Origin: Bradyrhizobium diazoefficiens
Lineage (GTDB): Bacteria; Pseudomonadota; Alphaproteobacteria; Rhizobiales; Xanthobacteraceae
Direction: 5' to 3'
DNA: 64,000 bases
Assembly: GCF_016612535.1 (NCBI RefSeq)
Contig: NZ_JAENXS010000002.1
Span: forward strand, 744,001 to 808,000
The notes under the pieces were generated by a model. It did not search any database, was not told where the DNA came from, and was given only the letters and a program-made list of their open reading frames with translations. The stretch's first letter is position 1; every line of letters begins with the position of its first letter. The position numbers were made by a program, and so were the translations under genes. This document shows, piece after piece, positions 51,861 through 61,443 of the stretch.

Positions 51861-53195
51861 TCAGTCCGTCGTGACAGCCGTCTCCATGTCGGTCGGATCG
51901 ATCTGTCGGCTCAGTCCCGCGTTGAGCTTGTCGCGATCGAGCTCGCCTTCCCACCAGGCGACGATCACACAGGCCACGCCGTTGCCGCAGAGATTGGTCA
52001 GTGCGCGGCACTCGCTCATGAACTTGTCGATGCCGAGCACGATCGCCATGCCCGGCACGAGACGCGGATCGACCACGGCGAGCGTCGCGGCCAGCGTGAT
52101 GAAGCCCGCACCGGTGATGCCGGAGGCACCCTTCGAGGTCAGCATCGCCACGACCAGGATCGTGAGCTGCTGGCCGAAGGTGAGATCGACACCGAGCGCC
52201 TGTGCGATGAACAGCGTCGCCAGCGTCATATAGATGTTGGTGCCGTCGAGATTGAATGAATAGCCCGTGGGCACCACGAGGCCGACCACCGATTTGGAGC
52301 AGCCGAGACGCTCGAGCTTCTCCATCAAGGACGGCAGCGCGCTTTCCGACGACGAGGTGCCGAGTACGATCAGGAGTTCGTCCTTGATGTAGGCCAGGAA
52401 CTTGAAAATCGAGAAGCCGGCGAAACGCGCGACTGTGCCGAGCACAACGAGCACGAACAGCGCCGCAGTGACGTAGAACGTCGCGATCAACCCGATCAGA
52501 TTGAGGATCGCGCCGGTGCCGAACTTGCCGATGGTGTAGGCCATCGCGCCGAACGCACCGAGCGGTGCCGCGCGCATCACGATGGAGATGACTCCGAATA
52601 CAGCATGCGCCGCCTCGTCGATGAAGCTGCGGATGACGTGGCCGCGTTCGCCGAGTCCCATGATGGCGAATCCGAACAGCACCGAGAACAGCAGCACCTG
52701 CAGGATCTCTCCTTGCGCGAAGGCGCCGACCACGGTGTCGGGAATGATGTGCAGGATGAAGTCGACGGATTTCTGCGCCTTCGCCTGATCAGCGAACTTG
52801 GCAACCGCTTGTGCGTTGGCTGCCGCGTTGCCAAAGCCTGCGCCCGGTTTCACGACGTTGCCGATGATGAGGCCGATCACCAGCGCGAAAGTCGAGACGA
52901 TCTCGAAATAGACCAGCGCCTTGACGCCGATTCGTCCCACCTTCTTGGCATCCTGGATGTGGGCGATGCCGGAGACCACGGTGCAGAAGATGATCGGGGC
53001 GATCACCATCTTGATCAGCTTGACGAAGCCGTCGCCGAGCGCCTTGATCCAGTCATTGGTCGCAACTGACGGCCACAGCCAGCCGACGATGGCGCCGAGC
53101 ACGATCGCGATCAGCACCTGCACATAGAGAATTTTGTACCACGGCTTGGCCGAGGCTGGCGCAACCGGCGCGCCCGCCATTGTTGTCGTCGTCAT
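51861..53195 (-). CDS. dctA: C4-dicarboxylate transporter DctA
   Basis: The 444-residue product is a DAACS-family Na+/H+-coupled transporter for succinate, malate and fumarate. Diagnostic blocks: '[19 protein letters not shown]', '[20 protein letters not shown]', '[21 protein letters not shown]' (in part; the serine-rich tip), '[20 protein letters not shown]' and '[20 protein letters not shown]'. In rhizobia dctA feeds C4 acids to the cell, including in nodules. The partner genes dctBD are not adjacent. A GGGGGGAG ribosome site precedes the ATG. Confidence 0.96.
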   Translation of the reverse strand: MTTTTMAGAPVAPASAKPWYKILYVQVLIAIVLGAIVGWLWPSVATNDWIKALGDGFVKLIKMVIAPIIFCTVVSGIAHIQDAKKVGRIGVKALVYFEIVSTFALVIGLIIGNVVKPGAGFGNAAANAQAVAKFADQAKAQKSVDFILHIIPDTVVGAFAQGEILQVLLFSVLFGFAIMGLGERGHVIRSFIDEAAHAVFGVISIVMRAAPLGAFGAMAYTIGKFGTGAILNLIGLIATFYVTAALFVLVVLGTVARFAGFSIFKFLAYIKDELLIVLGTSSSESALPSLMEKLERLGCSKSVVGLVVPTGYSFNLDGTNIYMTLATLFIAQALGVDLTFGQQLTILVVAMLTSKGASGITGAGFITLAATLAVVDPRLVPGMAIVLGIDKFMSECRALTNLCGNGVACVIVAWWEGELDRDKLNAGLSRQIDPTDMETAVTTD

Positions 53196-53297
53196 CGTTT
53201 CACTCCCCCCTCAAAACTCAGAGCCAGCCAAGATCAACTTGGCCGGCCCTGTCAATTGGAACTGCTCGGACTTACGAGCTTTAGTGACTTGCGCGCT

Positions 53298-53903
53298 TTA
53301 CCGGCGATCGATGATCCGGCGTGCCGCCGGCATCAGGGTCGCACCCAGCGCGTTCTTGATCAGCGATGCCGCTATAAACGGTGCGACGCCGACCTGCCAG
53401 GCCTTCGCAGTGCCAAGGCCGAAGGCCAGCCAGCCGAACCCGCCGACGAAAATGACGACATGGCCGACGGCCATCGCCACAAACAGCAGACCCACGCTGC
53501 GATCCCAGCCGCGCTCGGCGAGCCAACCTGTGACGAAAGCCGCGGCGACGAAGCCGAACAGATAGCCGGCGGTCGGGCCGACCAGCGGCGCAAGTCCGCC
53601 GACCGGACCGGCAAACACCGGCAGTCCCATTGCGCCCTCAGCGAGGTAGGCGATCATGGTTGCGCTGCCAAGGCGCCAGCCATAGGCGGCGCCGATCATC
53701 AGCACGACGAGGCTCTGCAACGTCATGGGCACGTAAGGCAGCGGCAGGTTCACCTTGGCTGATAGCGCCATCAACGCGGTGCCAAGCGCAACCAGGACGA
53801 ATGCGCGCAAGCCGCCGACGGTTTCGCCCGGTCGGGTCGGCCACATCACTGCGGCGAGAGGAGAATGCGGTGTGGCGGCGGACTGTACGGTTCGGTCAGA
53901 CAA
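53298..53903 (-). CDS. bioY: Biotin transporter BioY
   Basis: The 201-residue product has six predicted helices and BioY blocks: 'ALGTALMALSAKVNLPLPYVPM' (in part), 'VPMTLQSLVVLMIGAAYGWRLG' in part, and 'GPVGGLAPLVGPTAGYLFGF'. BioY is the substrate-binding S-component of biotin ECF transporters and can work alone in many alphaproteobacteria. bioM/bioN are not adjacent. The start is TTG at 53903, with CGGAG 7 bases upstream; no closer in-frame ATG exists until about codon 20. Biotin supply fits the accB/accC genes in the same window. Confidence 0.93.
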   Translation of the reverse strand: MSDRTVQSAATPHSPLAAVMWPTRPGETVGGLRAFVLVALGTALMALSAKVNLPLPYVPMTLQSLVVLMIGAAYGWRLGSATMIAYLAEGAMGLPVFAGPVGGLAPLVGPTAGYLFGFVAAAFVTGWLAERGWDRSVGLLFVAMAVGHVVIFVGGFGWLAFGLGTAKAWQVGVAPFIAASLIKNALGATLMPAARRIIDRR

Positions 53904-53936
53904 GATGCACTCCGGAAGGCTGTTCGAAACTCGCGG

Positions 53937-55124
53937 CTATTTAAGCCAGTGAGCGATCCGGTCAACTGCCTCCCGCATCTCTGCAGCCGAGCGCGCGTAG
54001 GAGAATCGGATGAACGAGCGGCCATGGATCGGATCGAAATCGAGCCCCGGCGTTGCCGCAACGCGGGCCTGCTCCAGCATCTGCTTGGCGAAGTCGAAAC
54101 TGTCCGAGGTGAAATCGGAGACATCGGCATAGAGATAGAACGCGCCGTCGGCCGGCAGGAACCGGGTCAGACCGGCCCTCGGCAATCCCTCGATCAGAAT
54201 GCGGCGGTTTTCCTGATAGCCGTGCTTGATCTCCTCCATCTCGGCCGCACCATCGAAGGCGGCTTCAGCCGCAACCTGCGACAGCGACGGCACCGAGATC
54301 GAGAGGTTTTGCTGCAACCGCTCGATGGGGCGTACCAGGATGTCGGGCACGACCATCCAGCCGACGCGCCAGCCCGTCATGCAAAAATACTTCGAGAACG
54401 AGTTGATCACGAGTGCGTGCGGGGACAGCTGTGCCGCCGTCACTGCCGGAAACGCGTAGTCGAGCCCGTGATAGATCTCGTCGGAGATGAAACGGATGCC
54501 GGCATCTTCGGCCGCCGCGATCAGGCTGGCCAGAGCCTCCCTGGACATCATGGTTCCCGTCGGGTTGGCGGGACTGCCGACCAGCACGCCCTTGAGCGGC
54601 GCCTTGCGATGGGCGGCGAGCAGCGCCTCGCCGGTCAGCGCGTGGCGCGTCTCGTTGGTGGTCTCGATCAGCACCGGTTCGCAGCCGAGCGCGGTGAGGA
54701 TGTGGCGGTAAGGCGGATAGCCCGGCACTGTCACCGCGACGCGATCGCCGGGCTCGAACATCGACAGGAAGGCCAGGATGAAGCCGCCGGAGGAGCCCGT
54801 GGTCACCACGACCCGGTCCGGAGCGACGTTGCAGCCATAGGCATCGCGATAATGCCGCGCGATGCGCGCGCGCAGGCTGGGAATGCCGAGCGCCGAGGTA
54901 TAGTCGATCCGCCCCGCTTCGAGCGCCGCCTGCGCGGCCGCAATTGCAGTCTTCGGCGCGCCGGCCGCGGGCTGGCCGACCTCCATGTGGATGACATTTC
55001 CGCCGGCCGCCTCGATCCGGGCCGCTGCAGCCATCACGTCCATCACCATGAAGGGAGGAACATCACTGCGGCGGGACGGCTCGAGCCACTGCCCTACCCG
55101 GTTCCTCAATGTCGCATCGTGCAT
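53937..55124 (-). CDS. PLP-dependent aminotransferase, class I/II
   Basis: The 395-residue product is an aspartate/aromatic-type aminotransferase. 'VIHMEVGQPAAGAPK' is the typical opening, 'VTTGSSGGFILAFLSMFEPGDRV' in part is the cofactor region, 'SPANPTGTMMSREAL' contains the Asn-Pro-Thr-Gly motif, the PLP lysine is in 'INSFSKYFCMTGWRVGW', and the substrate Arg is in 'FIRFSYARSAAEM'. The substrate is unknown. It sits upstream of bioY on the same strand with a 33-base gap, and is divergent from the M48 protease gene. Confidence 0.93.
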   Translation of the reverse strand: MHDATLRNRVGQWLEPSRRSDVPPFMVMDVMAAAARIEAAGGNVIHMEVGQPAAGAPKTAIAAAQAALEAGRIDYTSALGIPSLRARIARHYRDAYGCNVAPDRVVVTTGSSGGFILAFLSMFEPGDRVAVTVPGYPPYRHILTALGCEPVLIETTNETRHALTGEALLAAHRKAPLKGVLVGSPANPTGTMMSREALASLIAAAEDAGIRFISDEIYHGLDYAFPAVTAAQLSPHALVINSFSKYFCMTGWRVGWMVVPDILVRPIERLQQNLSISVPSLSQVAAEAAFDGAAEMEEIKHGYQENRRILIEGLPRAGLTRFLPADGAFYLYADVSDFTSDSFDFAKQMLEQARVAATPGLDFDPIHGRSFIRFSYARSAAEMREAVDRIAHWLK

Positions 55125-55296
55125 CGATTTCTGCTATTTCGCTGGCGGATCGGGCTGTCCGATCCGGAACAGGGCGCTTGCGCCCAAGACTGGCCGCATT
55201 ATACGGCTCATAAGGGCATATCGCGTATCCGGTCCGCCGCCAATCGCCAAAACCAATCACAAAACTGCATTCAAATCGTTTGACCCAGACCGCTTG

Positions 55297-56706
55297 ATGT
55301 TGCTCCAACTCGCATTGCGCAGGAAGGCTTCCGCGCTGACCACCCTCGTGACGGCAGCGGCGATGGTGCTGTCGCCATTCTCGGCGGCGCGGGCCCAGGA
55401 GGGCGGCAAGGGGCCGCCGGTCCTGCGCGACACCGAAACCGAACAATTGTTGCGCGAATACACGCGCCCGATCCTGCGCGCCGCCGGTCTGGAGAAGCAG
55501 AACATCCAGATGGTGATCATCAACGACAACTCGTTCAACGCGTTCGTCGCCGATGGCCACCGCATCTTCGTCAATTACGGCGCGATCCTCCAGTCGGAGA
55601 CGCCGAACCAGCTGATCGGCGTGCTCGCGCACGAGACCGGGCATCTGGCGGGCGGCCATCTATCAAAGATGCGCGAGCAGCTCGCCAATGCCCAGACCCA
55701 GATGATCATCGCCATGCTGCTCGGCGCAGGCGCCCTGGTCGCAGGCGCCAGCCGCGGCTCGAACAGCCCCGGCAATAACGGGCTTGCCAATGCCGGCGCC
55801 GCCGCGATTGCCGGACCGGGCGAGATGATCCGCCGCTCGCTGCTCTCCTATCAGCGCCAGCAGGAGGAGAACGCTGACCGCGCCGGCGTGAAGTTCCTGA
55901 CCGCGACCCAGCAGTCGCCGAGGGGCATGTACGAGACCTTCAGGCGCTTCACCAGCGAGAGCCTGTTCGCAGCACGTGGTGCCGACCCCTATCTCCAGTC
56001 GCATCCGATGCCCGCCGAGCGCGTCGCCGCACTCCAGCAATTCGCCAGCACCAGCCCGTATTGGGACAAGAAGGACGATCCCGCACTGCAGCTTCGCCAT
56101 GACATGGTGCGCGCCAAGATCTCCGCCTTCATGGAGCGGCCGGAGCTCGTGTACCGCCGCTATCCCCTGACCAATGACAGCATGCCGGCACGCTATGCCC
56201 ATGCTATCAGCACCTATCTGCACGGCGATTTGCGCAGCGCGCTAACCCAGATCGACGCGCTGATCGCGGTGCAGCCGAACAACCCGTACTTCTACGAGGT
56301 TCGTGGCCAGGCCCTGCTGGAGAGCGGCAAGCCGGCCGATGCCATCGCCCCGCTGCGCAAGGCGGTCCAGTTGTCGAACAACGCCCCCCTCATCGAGATG
56401 TTACTTGGGCAGGCGCTGGTTGGAACCGATAATAAGGCCTACACGGACGACGCCATTCGGATTCTCCGTGCAGCGGTGGGACGCGAGCCCGAAGCCCCTC
56501 TCGGCTATATGCAGCTCGCGATGGCCTATGGCCGAAAGGGAGACTATGCCGAGGCGGATCTCGCATCGGCCCAGGCCGCTTATCTGCGCGGCGACAACAA
56601 GACCGCTCGCGAACTCGCCACGCGCGCGAAAACCCGTTTCGCCGTCGGCACTCCCGGATGGGTCAAGGCCGACGATATCGTGGCGTCGAAACCGCCACGC
56701 AACTAG
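55297..56706 (+). CDS. Periplasmic M48 family metalloprotease with TPR region (BepA/YfgC-like)
   Basis: The 469-residue product has a signal peptide ending near 'FSAARAQ', an M48 protease domain with the zinc motif 'LAHETGHLAGGHLSK' (HExxH-like) and third ligand in 'QQEENADRAGVKFL', and a C-terminal TPR region ('FYEVRGQALLESGKPADAIAPLRKA', in parts). E. coli BepA of this architecture checks outer-membrane LPS-transport proteins. ATG at 55297 is used; an in-frame TTG at 55294 is possible. It is divergent from the aminotransferase gene. Confidence 0.92.
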   Translation: MLLQLALRRKASALTTLVTAAAMVLSPFSAARAQEGGKGPPVLRDTETEQLLREYTRPILRAAGLEKQNIQMVIINDNSFNAFVADGHRIFVNYGAILQSETPNQLIGVLAHETGHLAGGHLSKMREQLANAQTQMIIAMLLGAGALVAGASRGSNSPGNNGLANAGAAAIAGPGEMIRRSLLSYQRQQEENADRAGVKFLTATQQSPRGMYETFRRFTSESLFAARGADPYLQSHPMPAERVAALQQFASTSPYWDKKDDPALQLRHDMVRAKISAFMERPELVYRRYPLTNDSMPARYAHAISTYLHGDLRSALTQIDALIAVQPNNPYFYEVRGQALLESGKPADAIAPLRKAVQLSNNAPLIEMLLGQALVGTDNKAYTDDAIRILRAAVGREPEAPLGYMQLAMAYGRKGDYAEADLASAQAAYLRGDNKTARELATRAKTRFAVGTPGWVKADDIVASKPPRN

Positions 56707-56824
56707 CATACAGGCGGCCAGAATGACGCCTGATCACGACAACTGCCGCTTTGACGTCACGACACTAGCTTAAGTCCGCCGGGACGTTTTTTTCGAAACC
56801 TGCTCTGGATAAGAGGATTTGCCA

Positions 56825-57592
56825 ATGCCTTCGCTGCGCCTGCTCGCTCCCGCGCTGTTTGCTCTCGCCATGTTCGGCGCAACGACACCGGCTTCGGCCG
56901 ACAGCTTCTCGGATGCCCAGCGCACCGACATCGAGGCCATCGTCAAGAACTACCTCGTCAGCCATCCCGAAGTGCTCGAGGAGGCCATGGGTGAGCTCAG
57001 CAAGCGCCAGGCCGCGGCCGAGACCGAGAAGCACGAAGCCAGCATCGCCCAAAACTCGGATGCGATCTTCAACTCGCCACGCCAGGTCGTGCTCGGCAAC
57101 AAGGACGGCGACGTCACCTTCGTCGAGTTCTTCGACTACAATTGCGGCTACTGCAAGCGCGCGATGAGCGACATGCTCGACCTCATGAAGAGCGATCCGA
57201 AGCTGAAAATCGTGCTGAAGGAATTTCCGGTCCTGAGCCAGGGCTCGGTCGAAGCCGCACAAGTCGCGGTCGCCGTGCGCATGCAGGACCCCTCGGGCAA
57301 GAAATATCTCGACTTCCACCAGAAGCTGCTCGGCGGCCGCGGCGCTGCCGACAAGGCGCGCGCGCTTCAAGCTGCCAAGGAAGCCGGCCTCGACACTGCC
57401 AAGATCGAGAAGGACATCGCAAGCCCCGAGGTGCGCGCCACCATCGAGGAGAACTTCAAGCTCGCCGAAGCGATGGGCATGAACGGCACGCCGAGCTACG
57501 TAATCGGCAAGCAGATCGTGGTCGGCGCCGTCGGCCTCGACGGCCTCAAGGAAAAGATCGGCATTGCCCGCTGCGGCAAAGCGACCTGCTGA
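56825..57592 (+). CDS. DsbA-family thiol:disulfide oxidoreductase
   Basis: The 255-residue product has a signal peptide ('LLAPALFALAMFGATTPASA'), an N-terminal helical region (residues 28-80) and a DsbA/thioredoxin-fold domain with the active site CGYC in 'EFFDYNCGYCKRAM' and cis-Pro in 'GTPSYVIG'. It resembles Com1/ScsC/BdbD-like periplasmic oxidases or isomerases. Two extra cysteines close the protein (RCGKATC). The N-terminal helical part could be a trimer- or dimer-forming stalk as in ScsC. ATG 56825 is chosen over TTG 56819. A terminator follows. Confidence 0.92.
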   Translation: MPSLRLLAPALFALAMFGATTPASADSFSDAQRTDIEAIVKNYLVSHPEVLEEAMGELSKRQAAAETEKHEASIAQNSDAIFNSPRQVVLGNKDGDVTFVEFFDYNCGYCKRAMSDMLDLMKSDPKLKIVLKEFPVLSQGSVEAAQVAVAVRMQDPSGKKYLDFHQKLLGGRGAADKARALQAAKEAGLDTAKIEKDIASPEVRATIEENFKLAEAMGMNGTPSYVIGKQIVVGAVGLDGLKEKIGIARCGKATC

Positions 57593-57622
57593 CGCAGGCT
57601 TGCAACGCGCGCGCGCAACGAA

Positions 57623-57646
57623 GCCGGCTGAAAAGCCGGCCTTTTT
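57623..57646 (+). terminator. Rho-independent terminator after the DsbA-like gene
   Basis: GCCGGCT (57623-57629), loop GAAA, AGCCGGC (57634-57640), then CTTTTT. A 7-bp GC stem with a T-run 31 bases after the stop. Confidence 0.88.
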
Positions 57647-57741
57647 CGTTGGCCAAAGCTCTGCACAAATCCTGGCGTGAATCCGGCGCGGGCGTTCATC
57701 CCGCATTTAGGAAACAAATGCTTGGGAACAGCAGATGTTCC

Positions 57742-57766
57742 GGAACAACTCAAATCTCCTTTCGTT
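57742..57766 (+). promoter_or_regulatory. EcfG-type general stress response promoter
   Basis: GGAAC (57742-57746), exactly 16 bases, then CGTT (57763-57766). This is an exact match to the consensus GGAAC-N16/17-CGTT of the alphaproteobacterial stress sigma factor EcfG (known from Bradyrhizobium, Methylobacterium and Caulobacter SigT). Start would be about 57773, leaving a leader of about 40 bases before the ATG at 57812. Confidence 0.8.
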
Positions 57767-57811
57767 GGTGGCGCGGGCAATGACGCAAAAGAAACACGTG
57801 AGGAGAATTCA

Positions 57812-58660
57812 ATGTCTAATCGCTTTATGATCTCGGTTGCCGCACTCGCGCTCGTCGCGGGCACCGGACTGGCGAACGCACAGGGGACGAACCGCGAAAG
57901 CGGCGCCGGCGCGCAGCCGACGCAGCACTCGCAGTCCTCGGGCGCGGCCGAACACGGCAGCTCGATGGGCAAGGAATCCAGCCATGAGAAGGGCACCGTC
58001 GGCCAGGCTGGGGGCTCCAGCACCATGAAGTCCGGCGCTGCGGCTGAGGAGAAGTCCTCGGGCGCCACGAAGGACGAGCACTCCGGCCGTGAGATGAACA
58101 AGAACGCGGCCGAGGAGAAGTCCGGTGCAACCAAGGGCCGCGACGAGCATGCCCAGGGCCAGATGGACAAGTCCCAGCAGGACAAGTCCAAGAGCATGAG
58201 CCAGGACACCAGCAAGTCCGGCGCGAAGGACATGAAGGCTGAAGGCCGCGAAGGTCGCGACACCAATCAGAAGGCCGAGGGCAGCAAGACCGGCACCTCG
58301 ACCAACAACGCCGAGAATCGCCAGGGCAACGAGACGCGCACCAACCAGAACGCCCAGGGCGAAGCGAACTCGCGGACCACGGTCGGCCAGGCCGGCGCGG
58401 GCGCCAAGCTCTCGACGGAGCAGCGCACCCAGATCACGTCCGTGATCCGGGACGAGCACGTGAAGCCCGTCGAGCACGTGAACTTCTCGATCTCCGTCGG
58501 CACCCGCGTGCCGCGCGAGGGGATCGAATTTCACACCCTGCCGTCGCGGGTCGTGACGATCTATCCGGAGTGGCGCGACTATCGCTACATCGTGGTCCAC
58601 AATCAGCTCGTGATCGTCGATCCCAACACTTACGAGATCGTGGCCGTTCTCGACGTGTAA
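57812..58660 (+). CDS. Exported DUF1236 domain protein with low-complexity region
   Basis: The 282-residue product has a signal peptide ('ISVAALALVAGTGLANAQ'), a long Lys/Ser/Gly/Glu/Gln-rich low-complexity section (residues 20-205, seven or so variants of 'EEKSSGATKDEH' and 'MDKSQQDKSKSM'), and a C-terminal DUF1236 domain: 'VEHVNFSISVGTRVPREGIEFH' in part, and 'YPEWRDYRYIVVHNQLVIVDP'. DUF1236 proteins are exported and of unknown function, often multi-copy in Bradyrhizobium. The hydrophilic repeats resemble desiccation-protectant proteins, which fits the EcfG promoter upstream. ATG 57812 has AGGAG 6 bases upstream. Confidence 0.9.
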   Translation: MSNRFMISVAALALVAGTGLANAQGTNRESGAGAQPTQHSQSSGAAEHGSSMGKESSHEKGTVGQAGGSSTMKSGAAAEEKSSGATKDEHSGREMNKNAAEEKSGATKGRDEHAQGQMDKSQQDKSKSMSQDTSKSGAKDMKAEGREGRDTNQKAEGSKTGTSTNNAENRQGNETRTNQNAQGEANSRTTVGQAGAGAKLSTEQRTQITSVIRDEHVKPVEHVNFSISVGTRVPREGIEFHTLPSRVVTIYPEWRDYRYIVVHNQLVIVDPNTYEIVAVLDV

Positions 58661-58683
58661 GGGCTGAGACCGTTAAGCTCTTG

Positions 58684-58710
58684 GGGGCGGGCAGCGATGC
58701 CCGCCCCTTT
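58684..58710 (+). terminator. Rho-independent terminator after the DUF1236 gene
   Basis: GGGGCGGGCA (58684-58693), loop GCGA, TGCCCGCCCC (58698-58707), then TTT. A 10-bp GC-rich stem 23 bases after the stop. Confidence 0.85.
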
Positions 58711-58887
58711 GCGTTCGCCGGCAGCCACGCTTTGGACTGGTTAACAAGCAATTTCCGTGGTTTCCGCACAGGTTTTTGCACACTGGATGAGGTGTCTGAT
58801 GCGGTCCCGGAGGCCCTTCAAGGCTTCCCCTAGGTCACTTTGTTACCTATAACCCCCGCCACGCCGAAACACCTTTCCGGGACAGGA

Positions 58888-59355
58888 ATGGCCGAAGCAG
58901 CAACCGACACGATCCTCGTTCTCAACGGGCCGAACCTCAACATGTTGGGGACGCGCGAGCCCGAGAAGTACGGCCATGCGACGCTGGCCGACGTCGAGGC
59001 GCTATGCCGGGAGACGGCCGCGACCTTCGGCCTCAAGGCCGACTGCCGGCAGTCCAACCGCGAAGGCGAGCTGATCGACTTCATCCACGAGGCTCACGCC
59101 CGCAAGATGAAGGGCATCATCATCAATGCCGGCGGCTATTCGCACACCTCGATCGCTCTGCACGACGCGTTGCTCGCGGTGCAGATCCCGACGGTCGAAG
59201 TGCACGTGACCAACATCCACGCCCGCGAGAGTTTCCGTCACCACTCCTACACCGCGCGCGCGGCTTTCGCCTCGCTGTGCGGCTTCGGCATCGAGGGCTA
59301 TCGCCTCGCCATCCAGGGCCTTGCCGCCAAGGTCGGCACCAAGCCCAAAGCCTGA
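58888..59355 (+). CDS. aroQ: Type II 3-dehydroquinate dehydratase
   Basis: The 155-residue product catalyses the third step of the shikimate pathway. Conserved blocks: '[19 protein letters not shown]' (with the catalytic Tyr loop region), '[18 protein letters not shown]' (active-site Arg/Glu), '[17 protein letters not shown]' and '[19 protein letters not shown]' with the catalytic His. Type II enzymes are dodecamers of about 150 residues. The start is ATG at 58888; an in-frame ATG at 58840 would add 16 residues without family support. accB and accC follow, a common alphaproteobacterial order. Confidence 0.96.
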   Translation: MAEAATDTILVLNGPNLNMLGTREPEKYGHATLADVEALCRETAATFGLKADCRQSNREGELIDFIHEAHARKMKGIIINAGGYSHTSIALHDALLAVQIPTVEVHVTNIHARESFRHHSYTARAAFASLCGFGIEGYRLAIQGLAAKVGTKPKA

Positions 59356-59392
59356 CGCTCCCTCCTCACACAGAACATTCGGATCAAAGAAC

Positions 59393-59878
59393 ATGGCGCG
59401 CCAGCCAGACGACAAAGCAGCCGCAAAGTTTTCCAGCGAGGATTCCGCGCTCGTTCGCGAGCTCGCTCTGCTACTCGATGAGACCAGCCTCACCGAGATC
59501 GAGATCGAGCGCGCGGGCCTGCGCCTGCGCGTTGCCCGCAACATCAGCGTTGCCGCGACCATGCCCGTTCCGGTGGCGCATGCGGCTCCCGCGCTCGTCG
59601 CGGCACCAGCCGCTGCCCCTGCCGCGCCAGACATGTCGAAGCATCCGGGCGCCCTGACCTCGCCAATGGTCGGCACCGCCTATTGGGCACCGGAGCCCGG
59701 CGCCAAGCCGTTCATCGAGGTCGGCTCGAAGGTCTCGGTCGGCCAGACGCTGCTGATCATCGAAGCAATGAAGACCATGAACCAGATCCCCTCGACGCGT
59801 GCCGGTACGGTGACGCAGATCCTGGTCGAGGACGGCCAGCCGGTCGAGTTCGGCGAGCCGCTGGTGATTATTGAGTGA
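59393..59878 (+). CDS. accB: Biotin carboxyl carrier protein of acetyl-CoA carboxylase
   Basis: The 161-residue product has an N-terminal '[20 protein letters not shown]' region, a Pro/Ala linker (residues 60-85) and a biotinyl domain with the 'thumb' block '[20 protein letters not shown]' and the biotin Lys in '[13 protein letters not shown]'. Biotin on this Lys carries CO2 from AccC to AccA/D in fatty acid synthesis. The residue after the Lys is Thr, where E. coli has Met, as seen in other rhizobia. ATG 59393 is chosen. accC follows after a 99-base gap with a repeat. Confidence 0.95.
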   Translation: MARQPDDKAAAKFSSEDSALVRELALLLDETSLTEIEIERAGLRLRVARNISVAATMPVPVAHAAPALVAAPAAAPAAPDMSKHPGALTSPMVGTAYWAPEPGAKPFIEVGSKVSVGQTLLIIEAMKTMNQIPSTRAGTVTQILVEDGQPVEFGEPLVIIE

Positions 59879-59885
59879 CGCGAAT

Positions 59886-59957
59886 GGGGAGTAGCGAATA
59901 GCGAATGGTATGACCGTTCCCTGCTCGCTATTCGCCGCTCGCTATCCGCTATTCCCC
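59886..59957. repeat. Inverted repeat of GAATAGCGA type between accB and accC
   Basis: The stretch starts GGGGAGTAGCGAATAGCGAA and ends in complementary TCGCTATTCG, CGCTAT and CGCTATTCCCC. The pieces form a long imperfect hairpin with GGGGA/TCCCC outer arms. A repeated GCGAATAGC heptad motif suggests a dispersed repeat element. Confidence 0.65.
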
Positions 59958-59977
59958 TGTTCGCCCTTCGAGGCACC

Positions 59978-61336
59978 ATGTTCGACAAGATCCTCATAGC
60001 CAATCGCGGCGAGATCGCCCTTCGCATCCTGCGGGCCTGCAAGGAGCTCGGGATCGCGACCGTCGCCGTGCACTCCACCGCCGACGCGGACGCCATGCAT
60101 GTGCGCCTGTCGGACGAGAGCGTCTGCATTGGGCCGCCGCCGTCCAAGGACAGCTACCTCAACGTGCCCGCGCTGCTCGCGGCCTGCGAGATCACCGGCG
60201 CGGACGCAGTGCATCCCGGCTACGGCTTCCTGTCGGAGAACGCACGCTTCGCCGAGATCCTTGCCGAGCACAATCTGCAGTTCATCGGCCCCAAGGCCGA
60301 GCACATCCGCCTGATGGGCGACAAGATCGAGGCCAAGAAGACCGCCAAGAAGCTCGGCATCCCCGTGGTGCCCGGCTCCGACGGTGCGGTTGGGCCCGGC
60401 GACGACGCGATGGCGATTGCGAGGACAATCGGTTTCCCGGTTCTGGTGAAGGCGGCTGCCGGCGGCGGCGGCCGCGGCATGAAGGTCGCGCAGAGCGAGG
60501 CTGATCTCCAGCTGGCGCTATCGACCGCTGCCAACGAGGCCAAATCGGCCTTCGGCGACGCTTCCGTCTATCTCGAAAAATACCTCCAGAAGCCGCGCCA
60601 TATCGAGATCCAGATCCTCGGCGACGGCCGTGGCGGCGCCATCCATCTCGGCGAACGCGACTGCTCGCTGCAGCGGCGCCACCAGAAAGTCTGGGAGGAA
60701 GGCCCCTCGCCCGTGCTGGCAGCCGCCGCGCGCGCCAAGATCGGCGAGACCTGCGCGAAGGCGATGCGCGAGATGAAATATCTCGGCGTCGGCACCATCG
60801 AGTTCCTGTTCGAGGACGGCGAGTTCTACTTCATCGAGATGAACACGCGCATCCAGGTCGAGCATCCCGTCACCGAGAGCATCACCGACATCGATCTCGT
60901 GCTGGAGCAGATCCGTATCGCCGCCGGCGGCGATCTGCCGGCGAAGCAGAGCGAGATCCAGATCATCGGCCACGCCATCGAGTGCCGCATCAATGCGGAG
61001 AACCCGCAGACCTTCCGTCCCTCGCCGGGCCGCATCACGCAGTATCATCCGCCAGGCGGCCTCGGCGTCCGCATCGATTCCGCGGTCTATCAGGGCTACA
61101 CGATCCCGCCTTATTACGACTCTCTCGTCGGCAAGCTGATCGTCCACGGCAAGACCCGCGCCGAGTGCCTGATGCGGCTGCGCCGGGCATTGGACGAGAT
61201 GGTGGTCGAGGGCATCGAGACCACGCTGCCCCTGTTCCGCGACCTGGTACGTCAACCATCCATTATCGACGGCGACTACCACATCCACTGGCTGGAACAG
61301 TATCTCGCAGGCCAGGCGGAACCGACTGCGAAATAA
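59978..61336 (+). CDS. accC: Biotin carboxylase subunit of acetyl-CoA carboxylase
   Basis: The 452-residue product is the ATP-grasp enzyme that carboxylates biotin on AccB. Blocks: '[19 protein letters not shown]', '[18 protein letters not shown]', the glycine-rich '[15 protein letters not shown]', '[20 protein letters not shown]' and '[15 protein letters not shown]' (active-site Glu/Arg/His). Length agrees with E. coli AccC (449). GAGG precedes the ATG by 5 bases. Confidence 0.97.
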   Translation: MFDKILIANRGEIALRILRACKELGIATVAVHSTADADAMHVRLSDESVCIGPPPSKDSYLNVPALLAACEITGADAVHPGYGFLSENARFAEILAEHNLQFIGPKAEHIRLMGDKIEAKKTAKKLGIPVVPGSDGAVGPGDDAMAIARTIGFPVLVKAAAGGGGRGMKVAQSEADLQLALSTAANEAKSAFGDASVYLEKYLQKPRHIEIQILGDGRGGAIHLGERDCSLQRRHQKVWEEGPSPVLAAAARAKIGETCAKAMREMKYLGVGTIEFLFEDGEFYFIEMNTRIQVEHPVTESITDIDLVLEQIRIAAGGDLPAKQSEIQIIGHAIECRINAENPQTFRPSPGRITQYHPPGGLGVRIDSAVYQGYTIPPYYDSLVGKLIVHGKTRAECLMRLRRALDEMVVEGIETTLPLFRDLVRQPSIIDGDYHIHWLEQYLAGQAEPTAK

Positions 61337-61443
61337 CCTTCTCGGCCCATGGAACCCTTTGAGCCCAATCGCATTAGGGACGATTGGGGACAGTTCCAAG
61401 GGGGCGTTTTGAATTCCGTTGTTTTGTGCAAGGCGAGAGCGTC

